A stretch of DNA of 64,000 nucleotides from Nansenia antarctica (taxonomy: Eukaryota > Chordata > Actinopteri > Argentiniformes > Microstomatidae): NCBI GenBank assembly GCA_963989245.1, contig OZ022351.1, positions 20,980,122-21,044,121 on the forward strand, read 5' to 3'. The position numbers and the translations under genes were made by a program. Each line of letters begins with the position of its first letter. Within the stretch, counting starts at the first letter, position 1. Below, piece after piece: positions 23,570 to 35,762 of the stretch. Below the pieces are notes generated by a model. That model saw only the letters and a list, made by a program, of their open reading frames with translations, was not told where the DNA came from and did not search any database.

Positions 23570-24640
23570 GAGCCATGTTTGCATCATTGCATGATGCAAT
23601 GGCCCGAGTTGCCATATGGTTGAAACGTGCCTGCCTACAATTAAACGTCTCCAAAACAGTTGGCATGTATCTCAGTAAAAGGTCAGACAATAACATACCT
23701 GATCCTGATATACTCGTCTCTGGTGAGAAAATCACACTGGTCAATGAATTAAAATATCTTGGGATAACGCTTGATTCAAATCTGTCATTTAAGCCTCATG
23801 TCAAGATGTTATTAAGATATTTAAATGCAATCTTGCAAACTTCAGATACACCAGAATCTGTATGTCTAATTGTGCTGCAAAAATGTTCATGAATGCAATG
23901 ATTATATCTCGCATAACATACTGTATAACAAGCTGGGGTCAAGCTAGTTCATCCACACTGAAGCCCATTGAATCACTTTATAAACAGTCAATAAAAACAT
24001 TGGACAGGAAGCTTATTAGACACCATCACTGCTGTATTCTAAGGAAACACAACCTCTTGAGTTGGGAAAATATCATTACATTTGCTAATCTCTGTTTAGC
24101 ATTTAAAAATTCTACACAACCTTGCATCCCCTCCACTCTGTGCCTTCATTACACCACTGCCACAGTCAACTCGTATCACCAGAGCTACTGTGAGAGGAGA
24201 CTGCTCCATCCCATTCAGAACGAGTACATTCAGTCAGACTGCATTCTGAATCAAAGCATCTCATGATAAACTACCTGAAAACATAAGAAAATTAACCACT
24301 ACAGATCATTTTCCAACCACTTGAAATCATGGCTCATTAGTAATCAGCAATACAGTCACTAATTACACTAGCAATGGATCGTATTTATCTCTCTGTTGTG
24401 CCGATGTCTTTATTGTTTCTATGCTGATGTTTTTATGCTGATGCCTTTTATTAACTGTATATTGTTTTTTATTGCTGATGCTTGTGCTAACCATGTGTAA
24501 TGCAGTGTAATGTAATGTCCAATGCCTGTCTTTCCTTTTAAGCTGTTCAGGGACTACGGATGAAAACTAGCCTTCTTGGCTAATTCTGGTGCATTCTTTG
24601 ATGTATATTGTCCCTTCCAAATAAACAATAAATAAATGTT
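23570..24640 (+). mobile_element. Degenerate LINE reverse transcriptase 3' portion
   Basis: Two overlapping frames (23575-23892 and 23862-24266) give RT-thumb-like text: LNVSKTVGMYLSKR.., LKYLGITLDSNLSFKPHV and ISRITYCITSWGQ. An AT-rich 3' region follows, ending AATAAACAATAAATAAATG. The frame change makes it non-functional. The clade (Jockey/I-like) is uncertain. Confidence 0.7.
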
Positions 24641-24649
24641 TGAATTGCA

Positions 24650-25760
24650 ATGCCTCTTGTCCAATCAAATTACTTGGTCGGAACTAACTGTTGTATAATT
24701 GCCTTTATGCAACGGTTTTTTATCAGAACAAGCATTCTGATTGGCCTAGAGGTGTTCAAAGCCATGCTTTTTTCCCTGATAAAGTAACAGCTATGACATG
24801 TTTTACCCGTAGGCCTATAACATACATTATGGTAATATCTGTGCGAATCGAATTACAAATCGAATTCTGAAGATTTGTTTGTCACGTTACCTGACAACAG
24901 TGGTCGTAAGAAACTATATATTTCTGAGCACAGGGCAGACTCTACCACAATCGTTCACAAAATGAATGCTTAAGGAATTATTTTCTTGTCACAATTCTTT
25001 GTTTTGGTTTGTAACCACCATTGTATAAATGCAATAAGGCTCTTGAGTCTGTGGTTTAAGGTAATTAAAGTCACAGCTGATGGGTTTGCGGCCCTCCACT
25101 GTGACTTTATTCAGGATAAAGTACCACCTATCGTTGCTTATTGCTTAACACTGACCAAGGACTGGTGTCTGTAACACTGTATTGTGATGAGTTGACATGA
25201 TGCATTTGAATGTTGAGGCTGATGGACAAACCCAAGACACGCTCTCTATGTGAAGCAACAGACTTGAAGAAACATCTCCTTCCTCAACATGGCCCATGTG
25301 TTGGTGTAGTTACAGGCTCCCCTCAGAGGGGGCGCTAACAGACACCTGGGTGGTACTCAGTAAAGGTGCAATCTGTAACTTCTCTATCCCATGTGGCCTT
25401 TAAACCCACATGTGCTGCTGTCCATATGTCATGTGTACCACATCTGTTTAAAGGTAAATAAGAAAACAAACACACACAACATGGATGCTATTTTGTTTAA
25501 CTTGTTAAGGGTCCAAACCTCAGAAATAGCATTAATATTACTGAATTAGGAAAACAGGTGTAACTCTCAAGGGTCTTTTCAGGGAATTCATCGCGTCCTG
25601 TCCTCTCTCCTTTTGCCTCTTTCTCAAAACCCCATTGAGATTGAGAAGGCGCGAGCGGAGGAAATGCGTTATGACAAGGAGGTAAGGAAGGACAGAGGAG
25701 GGAGGAATCAAGGAAAGGAAAAGTGTCTTGAGGTTGAATTCAACTCGTCCGGTGTGTCTG
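24650..25760. other. Intergenic stretch before vbp1, no gene seen
   Basis: Unique-looking sequence. A short piece near 24655 (TCTTGTCCAATCAAATTACTTGGTC) resembles the MITE at 26322-26462. Nothing coding is supported. Confidence 0.5.
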
Positions 25761-25764
25761 TGGG

Positions 25765-25905
25765 TGCGTGCGTTCGTAAATTCGCTCTGAGAGCGCCGGA
25801 GCGAACACTGGGTTCAACGTCATAAAGCGGCCAGGTATTTTGATTGGACGAGAGACATTTCATGAGTGCTGATCAGCTTTCCACGGCGTATTTACGAACC
25901 GTGTG
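25765..25905 (+). mobile_element. MITE, left member of an inverted pair around vbp1 exon 1
   Basis: It begins GGTGCGTGCGTTCGTAAATT and ends CGTATTTACGAACC. Its reverse complement is recognisable at 26322-26462 (shared CGGCGCTCT.AGAGCGAATTTAC and TTGGACGAGAG). It ends about 50 bases before the vbp1 ATG, so it lies in the promoter or 5' leader. Confidence 0.65.
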
Positions 25906-25956
25906 TGTCACGCCCCAACTTGTACGTCAGGAAGGCAGAAGTGGATTCTTTCCAAC

Positions 25957-28900
25957 ATGGCGACGACCACAGACGACAGCAATGCCGCACTGGCGACCAA
26001 GAAGAAACATCTCGGAATCCCCGAGGCCATATTTGTGGTGCGTAAAAAAATGTGCAACAATATAAATGATGCCAAATCGCCCGACTTGTGGAATAAGACT
26101 GTCGAAGGCATGTCCCACCGCCGGGGAGCCTCTGTCACGGGATGCGACTACTGCTAAGCTATCTTGCTATCCCAGAGACCGCAGTGGGGCTAACCTATGC
26201 TAAGCTAGCGAGCTAAGGCAGACGGCAGAGACCTTAGTGGGGCTAACCTATGCTAAGCTAGCGAGCTAAGGCAGACGGCAGAGACCGCAGTGTAGCTAGT
26301 TATCTCCCAGGCTAGTTACCGAGGGTGCGTTCGTAAACACGCTCTGGAAATCCGATCAGCACTCGTGGAATGCCTCTCGTCCAATCAAATGACTTGGTCC
26401 CCTTCATAACGTTGAAGCCAGTGTGCGCCCCGGCGCTCTGAGCGAATTTACCAAACGCAGCCTCTGTGACTCTCCGTATCCATGTAAGGAGACAGACAGG
26501 TTACAGTGTTACAGAAGGAGCCTAGCAGCCCTGGTCATGTTCAGCTCCGTGCCGGGGGTTGGCGCTTTTTGTTGAAGGCAATACCCGTTCAGAAGTCCAT
26601 CTTTGGACGCCCCTAGAAGTCCCTCGCGTTAGGACTGTTAGTCGCCAGATTAGCTGCGAAAGAAAGCAACCCGAGAATTAGCCCAACATGAATTTGAGTA
26701 AGCTAAGCCAACAACACAGTTTTACAAGGCAGAGCTGTTGGGAGTCAGTGAGAGAGAGTGTCACTAGTACTGAGCTATTGTTTTTATTTTAATTACTAGC
26801 TATCAAACACTATCATTCTAGCACTGGACACAGCCACACCTTACTGAATTTTGATAGACCCCAAAATGATTTACAACCATGTAGGCCTACACAGCAGCAT
26901 CTGAGAAGCACAGACAGCTCATGAACATGTTTCCTATAGAAGGCCTGTCACTTACCATGCCATCAGACAACATATTGTCATGTTAACGCTCAAATGTAGT
27001 GACGTTCAATGTCTGGTGAAATCTAGGCCTGTGTGTTGTGCACTAAACTTGTATGTTCTGAAAACGACAGAACTGTGAATCATACAGATCTCTTCTTCCT
27101 TGGGTGTTTCAGGAGGATGTGGACTCGTTCATGAAGCAGCCGGGCAATGACACAGCAGACGCTGTGCTGAGGAAGCTGGATGAGCAGTACCAGAAATACA
27201 AGTACATGGAGCTCAACCTGGCCCAGAAGAAACAACGGTAATAGATCTACTGTAACTAGGCAGCCTTATTGTCAGGGGTTATGCTGCATTCAATTGCTCA
27301 TTGGAAATGGGGAAACATGGACATTTGTTACCACTCTGAGCTATCTCAGAATTAGCCATAAGGGAGCTCGACTATGCTAAATCGTGGTGGGAAGCTTAGA
27401 GATTCAGAGGAGCACTTGAATGCACCTTTAGTTTTTTTTTCTTTTTTCTTCTGTGTGGACTTTTCTTCCACTCCTGGTTCAGCTGACTGTGGTCCAGTCT
27501 GACAGCAGTGGTGGTATGGAAGGTGGTATGTTAGTGAAGGGCTGTAACCTGTAAAGGTGAGGAATACCTTAGCCTCGTTGAGAGGAGGGGTAATCCTTTG
27601 CAGAAAGTAGTAATAAAGGGGTGGAAACCCGTTGGAAATGAGTGACACCTCGCCACATGCCTTCAAAGACTAGATGCTGTGTATTGTGCACATATCTGGC
27701 AAAACAGAACTCAGTTTTTTCGTCAATGATGCAAGCTAGCATCAACTCAATAACAATACAATAGCCTACAGCCATCACAACGTGATTTAGAGGTATGGCT
27801 ACACAACACAAGGCGTTACAGCAGCTCAGACCACAAAATCAACAACAGTAAAACGTGACACTTGTCGAATAGGCTAAAATAAAATAAACAAAATAAAGAT
27901 ATACCACTAGACATTTGGGACCATATATACAGTAAGTGAGGTTTAACATCCTCCAGCCTGATTCAGACGCACGCAGATCGAGTCAGCCGGAGGAGGAGTT
28001 GTACAATGTTATTAGGGGCGGCTGTGGCTCAACCGGTAGAGCCGGCGTCTTAGGTTCGAATCCCTGGCAGGCCACGTGCCTGAGCAAGACACTGAACCCG
28101 GAGTCGCCTTCAATGGCTGTGACCCATTGCCTAGATTGCCTAGAACCCTAACCCATCAATGCATTTCGTTCGTACACTGTGCAATGACAAACTTTGGATC
28201 CCCTTTCCTTTCCCTTATTGCGGCAGGCAGAAAATCTGCTCATTATGGGTTATTAATGGGAAACACTATCTGGTAACACTATCAACTAGTCTTCCATCAA
28301 GAAGAATGATTAGTTGTTTGAATCATGTTTAAATGATTGTTTGACTGTCTGGTTGACTCTCTTGTCGCCTCTTGGTCCTTAGGTTGAAATATAGATTGTG
28401 CTGCCTAGTCTGATTGACCCTCTTGTTTCTATTGGTCCTCAGGTTGAGCCTCTTGCTTCTCCTCATGGTGCTGCCTAGTGTGATTGCCTGTCTGGTTGAC
28501 CCTCTTGTTTCTTCTCTTGGTCCTTAGGTTGAAAAGCCAGATTCCACAGATCAAGCAGACATTAGAGATCCTAAGACACATGCAGAAGAAAAAGGTAAAC
28601 AATCTCCTTTTCACCCCTCCCTGAATTGCTTAGCCACCATCATTATTCATAGTTCCTTCCCCAGCACTCTAGTTTGATTGGACTACACATAAGTAGTGCA
28701 TAAGTCATATTTTCACGTTTTGAGGAAAACAGAATAAACTGTGCCCAACCTTCCTGGAGAGGCACCGTCCTCCAGGTTTTAACCCCCCTCCCTCCCCAGG
28801 GCACCTTATCAGCTTGGCACGGTCTTAATGAGTAGCTTATGTGTAGAATCAGTTGTCTCAAGCCCAGTTCAGATCTAGGATACACAACACGACGGGTCAG

Positions 28901-31900
28901 TTTTAAAACGTTGCAGAGAAAAACTCGGCAACCGACATCGTAGGTGTTTTGGTTTGAACTACCCAGTTTTAGAACGTCGGTTGCAAGTGGTTGCTACGTT
29001 TTTCTCTGTGACGTTTTAAAAATGACCCGTCGCGTTGCGAATCCTAGGTCTGAACTGGGCTTTAGGGTTGGAGTGAAAACCTGCATGAAGGTAACTCTTT
29101 GGCCACACCTGTGCTAAAGCTTTCCCTTGCCCCGCCCTTCAGAGTTACAGGGTGGGCACTTCAGTTCCAGCCGTGCACTGACATACCCAATTTAGCTAGG
29201 TGTTGAATCAGGTATGCTAATGCTTGCCTGTGTACCCTGTGACTCTGCCCAGGATTGTGGGTGATTGGCAGGGGAGGCCGGTGGAGGTTGAAATCAGAGG
29301 CCATTGTAATGAATTCTGTTCCGTGCATCACAATGTTCTCCGATTTCTACCTCCACCAGCCTCCACTGTTGGTTGGCGACTTATGCACTAAGAGTAGTTT
29401 CGATTCATCCCCTGTGTCCATGTCCTCTCTCCCCAGGAGACCACAGACCCCATGCAGACTCACTTCCTATTGGCAGATAACGTTTACTGCAAAGCATCGG
29501 TCCCGCCCACCGACAAAGTCTGTCTATGGCTAGGGGTGAGTACTTCCTGGGTTACATTTACATTTCACATTTTTGACATTTAGCACAGGCACCTTCATCC
29601 AAAGCGACTTGCAACAAGTACATTTGTCTAAAGTAAGCGAGTCATCATAAGAAAAACAAATCTATGCTAGGACCAAGGGCCATTTGCAGTCACAATGCTT
29701 TTTAAAAAAAATTGTATTAACAGTAGAGGAACTGTGGGGATGATGAGGTCTTTAGGAGGGACAGAGAGATGGGTCTTCAGTCTACAGAGGAAGATAGGTA
29801 GTGACTCTGCAGCCCTGACAGCAGATAGGTAGTGACTCTGCAGCCCTGACAGCAGATAGGTAGAGACTCTGCAGCCCTGACAGCAGATAGGTAGTGACTC
29901 TGCAGCCCTGACAGCAGATAGGTAGAGACTCTGCAGCCCTGACAGCAGATTAGGGGTGGGACGATTAGAAAATGTCATGTCACGATTATCGTGGGCAAAA
30001 TAATCGCGATCCACGATATTATCGCGAGAATTTAAAAAAAAAAAAAAAAAAAAAACTTTTTTTTAGAATGCCAATAAAACACACTGTAATCACTTTAACT
30101 TAGATGTTGTTGTATTTTTATTGAATCATGTTAATAACATTAACATCATTTTAAAAACATCTTGACAAAAATAAAAATCTTTAATAAAATCTTAAATAAG
30201 GTAATGATAAATTATAAGGTATCACTGCATAAATAAAGGAAAAAAATACTGTCAAACAAAACTTGAACACTGACACTTTTCTGTCATCAAACTGAGTGCT
30301 AGCCTTGTGGCTTAGAGACTTGAAAGCTTCAAGATAGGTTAAAGTGCAAAAATGTCAACAAAATGTTCACTTTTTCTGCCTTTAGCTGTGCTCGGAGAGG
30401 TGTGAGTATGTGCCCACTGGCACTAAACACTCTCTCTGAAGGAACACTAGTTGCAGGTATGCATAGAAGCCTGCGTGCAACCCTGGAAAGGTGAGGCAAT
30501 GGACACGGGGCCGATGCAGCCATGGTGAGAAGGCTAGCATACGTTAGTGACTGACTGACAAGGCTGACTTGACAGTCACGTTACCCATGCAGGCTGAACA
30601 ATCGCGCGAGACAAATTTCTGTGAGGATATTCGCGCGCGGCTCATGTGAGAAATCTCAATTATATTACTATTTATTTATAACATACGATTATTACATCCT
30701 CCCTCTCGCCAGTTTGGGGCAACATAGACTTCTCCCCTGGTGCCACGGATAGGGGTTTCAAGCGGTGGGACAGCAAAGGGATGGTTACTATCGGACATTT
30801 ATATGATACGGAAATACTACTTTCATTTGACCAATTATGTAAGAAATATGACCTACCACGAAATGAGTTTTTCAGATACCTTCAGATACGAAGTTTTTTA
30901 AATAGCCAAAAAGACACTGGCCTCTGTCACCAACCCTCTCCGCTGGAGGAGATAGTCTCTGCTGGAAAGACGAGAGGCATTCTGGGGCTTGGGTATAGAG
31001 CACTTTCGAAATATGATAAAGGCAAACCTGCATTTACGCCCAAAGACTGGAATAATGACCTGAACATTAATACTGATGCAGCAACTTGGTCACTAATATG
31101 GCAATCGGCAAACGACATCTCAATCTGTAATAGGACGAAGGAAACGCAATTTAGACTACTACAACGTTTGCAGATTACTCCCCAACTTAGACATAAAATG
31201 GATCATAACAAATCGGAAATGTGTACAAAGTGTATTACCGAGGTTGGGAGCTTTGTTCATTGTGTTTGGACTTGTAGATATATAGATGATTACTGGAAAG
31301 GTATAGTGGATAAAATTCATCTAATTCTAGATGTTACATTGGATAAGGACCCCATGTGTCTATTGTTTGGGTTGCCAGACAAACAACTTAAAAGTATGCA
31401 TTCCAAAAGACTTCTGTGTATCCTCACTTTTTGTGCAAGGAAAAATATATTGCTGAAATGGATAGACTGCAAACCGCCTACAATAGCTGGATGGCACAAG
31501 GTAATTTTTGATATGATTCCTATGGAATATCTGACATAAGTGTAAGATAAAGACATTCTATAAGATTTGGTCTCCGTTATTAGATTATATTGGTACCAGA
31601 CTGGCTGCCATTGTAATGAAAGGTTTGGTGGATTACACTCAAGAAAGTACACAAGACTAATGTGTAACAGAACAATGTATGGGTCACAATATTATTTACT
31701 GTGCTGGTGTTGTGCTGCCGCTGTGTTTAGGACTGTAAGACATGGATGCTGTCCATGGAGGACGGAGGATGGGGGTGATCCCCCCATATATTATGGCATT
31801 TGTTGTCATTTTCTTTTCTGTTTATTTCTGATATGTGACATGGCCTCCTCCCCCCCTGTTTTTTTGTTTTGTTTTGTTTGTCTTTGTTTTTTGTTTGTAA

Positions 31901-34900
31901 AAAAAAAGAGAAAGAAAATGTTCTGTTATTGTTTATGGACAATGTAGTGCATAACAAAGTGCAAAACTAGTTAACTTCTACTATTAATGGGACAATAACC
32001 TCCCCCACGGATACTAGTTGTTGTTGTTATGTCCTGTTGTGTACATGTCTCTGTGAAACTCAATAAAAATATTAACAACAACAACAAAAAAACACATAGG
32101 TCACATACATTAATACATACAATAAAAACAGACAGATCAAATCATGATACAGGTGATGGTACTCCTGCTGGGCATTGCTGCCTGACGCACCTCCAACAGT
32201 GCCTTTAGAACAGGTGTGCTGTGACACCTCACTGAACACCTATGTGGGCCTAACTGGGTCATCAGCTGGGGACCACCAGTCAGACAAAGCAGTGTTTATA
32301 AAATGTAGTGCCTATTTAAAAAGTCCAGTCATTTAAAAATAATTTAAAGAAAAAAAAAAAAAAAAAAAAAAACGATTATGACGATTATTCAACTAATTAA
32401 AATTCTCCACGATAAAGTTATCGCGGGTGTTTTTATCGCGATTAACGATAAACACGATAATCGTCCCATCCCTACAGCAGATAGGTAGAGACTCTGCAGC
32501 CCTGACAGCAGATAGGTAGTGACTCTACAGTCCTGACAGCAGATAGGTAGTGACTCTGCAGTCCTGACAGAAGACTGGTAGTGACTCTGCAGTCCTGACA
32601 GAAGACAGGTAGAGACTCTGCAGCCCTGACAGCAGATAGGTAGTGACTCTGCAGCCCTGACAGCAGATAGGTAGTGACTCTGCAGCCCTGACAGCAGATA
32701 GGTAGAGACTCTGCAGCCCTGACAGCAGATAGGTAGAGACTCTGCAGCCCTGACAGCAGATAGGTAGTGACTCTGCAGCCCTGACAGCAGATAGGTAGAG
32801 ACTCTGCAGCCCTGACAGCAGATAGGTAGAGACTCTGCAGCCCTGACAGCAGATAGGTAGTGACTCTGCAGCCCTGACAGCAGATAGGTAGAGACTCTGC
32901 AGCCCTGACAGCAGATAGGTAGTGACTCTGCAGCCCTGACAGCAGATAGGTAGAGACTCTGCAGCCCTGACAGCAGATAGGTAGAGACTCTGCAGCCCTG
33001 ACAGCAGATAGGTAGTGACTCTACAGTCCTGACAGCAGATAGGTAGTGACTCTGCAGTCCTGACAGAAGACTGGTAGTGACTCTGCAGTCCTGACAGAAG
33101 ACAGGTAGAGACTCTGCAGCCCTGACAGCAGATAGGTAGTGACTCTGCAGCCCTGACAGCAGTGGGAAGCTTGTTCCACCACCGGGGCGCCAGGACAGTG
33201 AAAAGCTGTGACTGAATAGCGCCACTGCTGCATCCTCGTGGAGAAGGCGGGGGCAGGCGGCCAGCCAAGGTGGAAGAACACAAGGGTTAGCCTTGTAGAT
33301 GCATTTGAAGACAGGCTGGTTATTAGAGAAACAGTCCTTGGCTAAATTTGTTAACACTATATTCCATTTACTGTTTTCCATTGAAACTAAGGGCTGAGGC
33401 TAACCATGCACTTCCACCTGTCCCTTATCATACCTCCACTATGATTGAGAATTAAGTAGTGTCCAGTTGTGGAATTATATTTAGCAGTAGCGATATTCGG
33501 AGTCTGGGGCAGTTCTTATGTGCTCTGCCCTGCTGGTTGCGCGATGCAGGACAACTGTGAAAGGAGACTGACCAGGCAATGTTCAGGCTTCCGTTCAGAC
33601 ATACCGCGGCACGGTACTTTCCATGGAATTATACGTGGTCTCGACCAGGGTAATTGCCAGAGCGTATTTCCCTGGTCAGTCCCATTCAGACATGTGCCGA
33701 CCCTGGAAATTGCATGATATCTACTGGGAAGGCTCGTATGTGTGAAAGGGGCTTTAGTCACTCTGACACTTATCATTCTTTTCCCCTCCCCCTGTCCCCT
33801 TTCTGCTTCCCCCCCACCGCTACCCTCCATCCTTCCCTCCCTTTCTGCCTCTCTACCTTCCCCTCTCCCATCCCTCCCGCCTTCCCTCCCTTTCTGCCTC
33901 TCTACCTTCCCCTCTCCCATCCCTCCCTTTCTGTCTCTCTACCTTCCCCTCTCCCATCCTTCCCTCCCCCCGTCCCTAGGCTAATGTAATGCTGGAGTAT
34001 GACATTGATGAAGCCCAGGCTCTCCTGGAGAAGAACCTGTCCACCGCATCACGCAACCTGGACTCCCTGGAAGACGATCTGGACTTCCTCCGAGACCAGT
34101 TCACCACCACCGAAGTCAGTATCCTTCCGCCAAATAAACCCAGGGACTATGGGTGACCCTGGTATTGGAGCCTGGAACAGAATCAGTCTTATGGAGTTTT
34201 ATACAGTATACTGTCCTGGTATACTTATGTATTTATACTCTGGGGATCGATGGGTGCTGTATGCATGGTTGAGGTGTGCAGACTATTGTGTGTGTAGCGG
34301 TGGTAGTGGTGGCCTAGTGGATAGTGAGTTGGACTGGTGATCAGAAGGTCATGAGTTGAAATGAAATCCCACCTGGGAACACCATCACTAGTGTGCCCTT
34401 GAGTAAGACCCTGAGTTACTCGAGGGAGACCGTCCCTGTAATCTCTAATTGTAAGTGGTTTGCTAAATGTTTAAAATGTAATGTGTTGCCCTCCATAGAC
34501 ATACTCAGAGTAAGTGCAAAGTTCTGCCTTGTAGACATGAGAAGCGTCATATGTTTCCCACAGGATTTTGTGAGACTGGTGGGCGGACCTCGGTCTTGAC
34601 TGTGGGCTGCCACAGTCTACGTAATTAATGGGAAACACTGACAGGTGATTGACAGTTGTCATGGCTACATATGCAACGACCGGTGACACCCGAGAGCAGT
34701 CCAGCACTGACAGACCTGTCTTACTAAACCAATAGGCTTTACTCTTAAAAGCCTATTGGTTCATACCAGAAGAAGCTGGGGTCTCATTGCATACATTACA
34801 ATGAGCCCGTCCCCCGACTTCTACTTTCTCCAACTGTTGTTGTTGGAACAGAGGATATGTCCCTTAACCCATTGCCCCTCTCAGACATGGCGCGAGTCTA

Positions 34901-34961
34901 CAACTGGGACGTGAAGAGAAGGAGCAAAGACAACCTGCTCAAATCTGCTGAGAAGTCTTAA
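25957..34961 (+). CDS. vbp1: Prefoldin subunit 3 (VHL-binding protein 1)
   Basis: Six coding exons join to 195 aa: 25957-26037, 27113-27237, 28528-28594, 29437-29535, 33980-34118 and 34885-34961 (stop TAA). All introns are GT/AG. Start is the ATG after TTCCAAC. Recognisable blocks are HLGIPEAIFVEDVDSFMKQ, KLDEQYQKYKYMELNLAQKK, LLADNVYCKASVPPTDKVCL, MLEYDIDEAQALLEKNLST and MARVYNWDVKRRSKD. Length is close to human VBP1 (197 aa). It is an alpha-type subunit of the hexameric prefoldin co-chaperone, which hands unfolded actin and tubulin to the CCT chaperonin in the cytosol: two helices forming a coiled coil with a beta-hairpin region between. It is convergent with rab39b, as in human Xq28. Intron 4 is expanded by a minisatellite and nested transposons. 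Confidence 0.96.
26165..26300. repeat. Tandem duplication of about 58 bp in vbp1 intron 1
   Basis: Two near-identical copies of the segment containing GGGGCTAACCTATGCTAAGC and GCTAAGGCAGACGGCAGAGA. Confidence 0.85.
26322..26462 (-). mobile_element. MITE, right member of an inverted pair in vbp1 intron 1
   Basis: Inverted relative to 25765-25905. The two copies bracket vbp1 exon 1. Confidence 0.65.
26463..27112. other. vbp1 intron 1 remainder
   Basis: Nothing recognisable beyond intron sequence up to the exon 2 acceptor (TTTCAG|GAGGAT). Confidence 0.5.
27240..28010. other. vbp1 intron 2, left part
   Basis: Contains a partial tandem or inverted mosaic but no gene. An unassigned repeat piece may lie near 27540-27830. 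Confidence 0.4.
28012..28200 (+). mobile_element. tRNA-derived SINE in vbp1 intron 2
   Basis: A tRNA-like head carries a box A-like GTGGCTCAACCGGTAGAGC and a box B-like GGTTCGAATCC. The body contains TGAGCAAGACACTGAACCC and the tail ATTTCGTTCGTACACTGTGC, as in teleost tRNA-SINEs. It is not a functional tRNA gene. Confidence 0.75.
28861..29063. mobile_element. Palindromic MITE in vbp1 intron 3
   Basis: Imperfect inverted arms of about 65 bp: AGCCCAGTTCAGATCTAGGA..GCAGAGAAAAAC at the left and GTTTTTCTCTGTGAC..TCCTAGGTCTGAACTGGGCT at the right. Confidence 0.75.
29268..29372. mobile_element. Short palindromic MITE (GGAGGCTGGTGGAGG family)
   Basis: The ends are GGGGAGGCCGGTGGAGGT and ACCTCCACCAGCCTCCACTG. 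Related full or partial copies lie at 35763-35880, 37607-37765, 55535-55620 and 62660-62790. The family is widespread in fish genomes. Confidence 0.75.
29800..29950. repeat. 31-bp minisatellite, left part, vbp1 intron 4
   Basis: About five units containing CAGATAGGTAGTGACTCTGC. It continues after the hAT transposon at 32475. Confidence 0.95.
29951..32474 (-). mobile_element. hAT transposon with 8-bp target duplication, interrupted by a LINE
   Basis: The ends are TAGGGGTGGGACGATTA (left) and TAATCGTCCCATCCCTA (right), near-perfect inverted repeats. Both sides carry the identical octamer CAGCAGAT (29943-29950 and 32475-32482), the 8-bp duplication expected for hAT. The minus frame 30329-30523 encodes the hAT C-terminal dimerisation motif (ATSVPSERVFSASGHIL). 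The rest of the transposase is absent or displaced by the LINE at 30660-32095, so the element is dead. Confidence 0.92.
30660..32095 (+). mobile_element. L1/Tx1-type LINE 3' fragment nested in the hAT element
   Basis: A 252-codon frame (30781-31539) encodes ORF2 C-terminal text (AATWSLIWQSANDISICNR, MCTKCITEVGSFVHCVWTC, LPDKQLKSMHSKRLL). A 3' region follows, ending CAATAAAAATATTAACAACA plus A-rich tail. The left boundary is approximate. Confidence 0.8.
32475..33175. repeat. 31-bp minisatellite, right part, vbp1 intron 4
   Basis: About 22 units. Because 31 is not a multiple of three, the repeat can be read as a 31-residue protein repeat on the minus strand, which is an artefact. Confidence 0.95.
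33176..33979. other. vbp1 intron 4, right part
   Basis: No gene. The last 200 bases before exon 5 are a long pyrimidine tract (about 33775-33975, CCTCCCTTTCTGCC units) leading to the acceptor CCTAG. Confidence 0.6.
34300..34450 (+). mobile_element. tRNA-SINE-like repeat in vbp1 intron 5
   Basis: GTGGCCTAGTGGATAGTGAG..GATCAGAAGGTCATGAGTTG followed by GAGTAAGACCCTGAG. The reverse orientation of the same family lies at 62150-62340. Confidence 0.6.
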
Positions 34962-35625
34962 GAGGGGGACGCCTGGGCCCCCTCCCCCCCCCCAATACGA
35001 TCTGCCCTTTAGTAACCCCCCCCCCCCCCCCATGTGTATGTCCACGCCTATACTACCGTTATCTGTTGATTTGTTACTTTTTAAAGTATTTTTTCAAGTA
35101 AAAGAAAACAAAACAAAAGTTATAAGGCAGTTTTTTTGTATTCTTTTTATGGTTGAGTTCATATCTTTGCGGTCGCCTGCTATTCTTTAGGTTTCAATGT
35201 CGTCTTCCTCCGCCGCCTCCTCCACCTCCTCTACTGTTTTTGTTTTGCCTGTCGAGTCGCTTATTTTTCCCTACTGCATTGACATGACTGTATGCTGGTA
35301 TGGTTTTGGGACCCATGTCTGCCCTCGTAACACGTCCGGTTCAACTCATCCTCGCTGATCACGAACTACACCGGAGGAAGAGGAGGAGGAAGGTGTCATC
35401 AGCCCAAGCGGACATCTTCCTGTGATGAAATGCTCCTGTATGACAACGGGTGATGTCCACAAAGGCCTACTCCAGACTGTTCTATCCTCTTGTGGTTCTG
35501 AGTTGTCTTTCTTCCAACCCCTTCACTCCCTCTCTTTCTCTCCACTCCTCTGTCTATGGCTTTCTTCCTCTCCAGTCTGTTTACCTCTCTGTCCCTCGTT
35601 GTAATTTATTTGTCTCATTGTATCC

Positions 35626-35631
35626 ATTAAA
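35626..35631 (+). terminator. Candidate vbp1 polyadenylation signal
   Basis: ATTAAA about 665 bases after the stop, followed by sequence AACACTGAATGAG. Other signals further on are possible. Confidence 0.45.
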
Positions 35632-35762
35632 ACACTGAATGAGAAAAAAAAGAAAAATAATTTCGGGGAGAGACAAACTTGAAATGGCTGTCTGTGTCTG
35701 TTTTTGTTAGCGAGTTAAAATGAGTAGATTTTCAGGTTCCATGTATATGTATTGGTGTCAGT

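Noticed and set aside
28012..28200. tRNA gene
   Set aside because: Box A and box B are present, but the sequence continues into a SINE body and the cloverleaf is not convincing.
32389..33381. 330-residue minus-strand frame with repeated SLPICCQGCRVSTYLLSG
   Set aside because: It is the 31-bp minisatellite read through; all three frames are open for the same reason.
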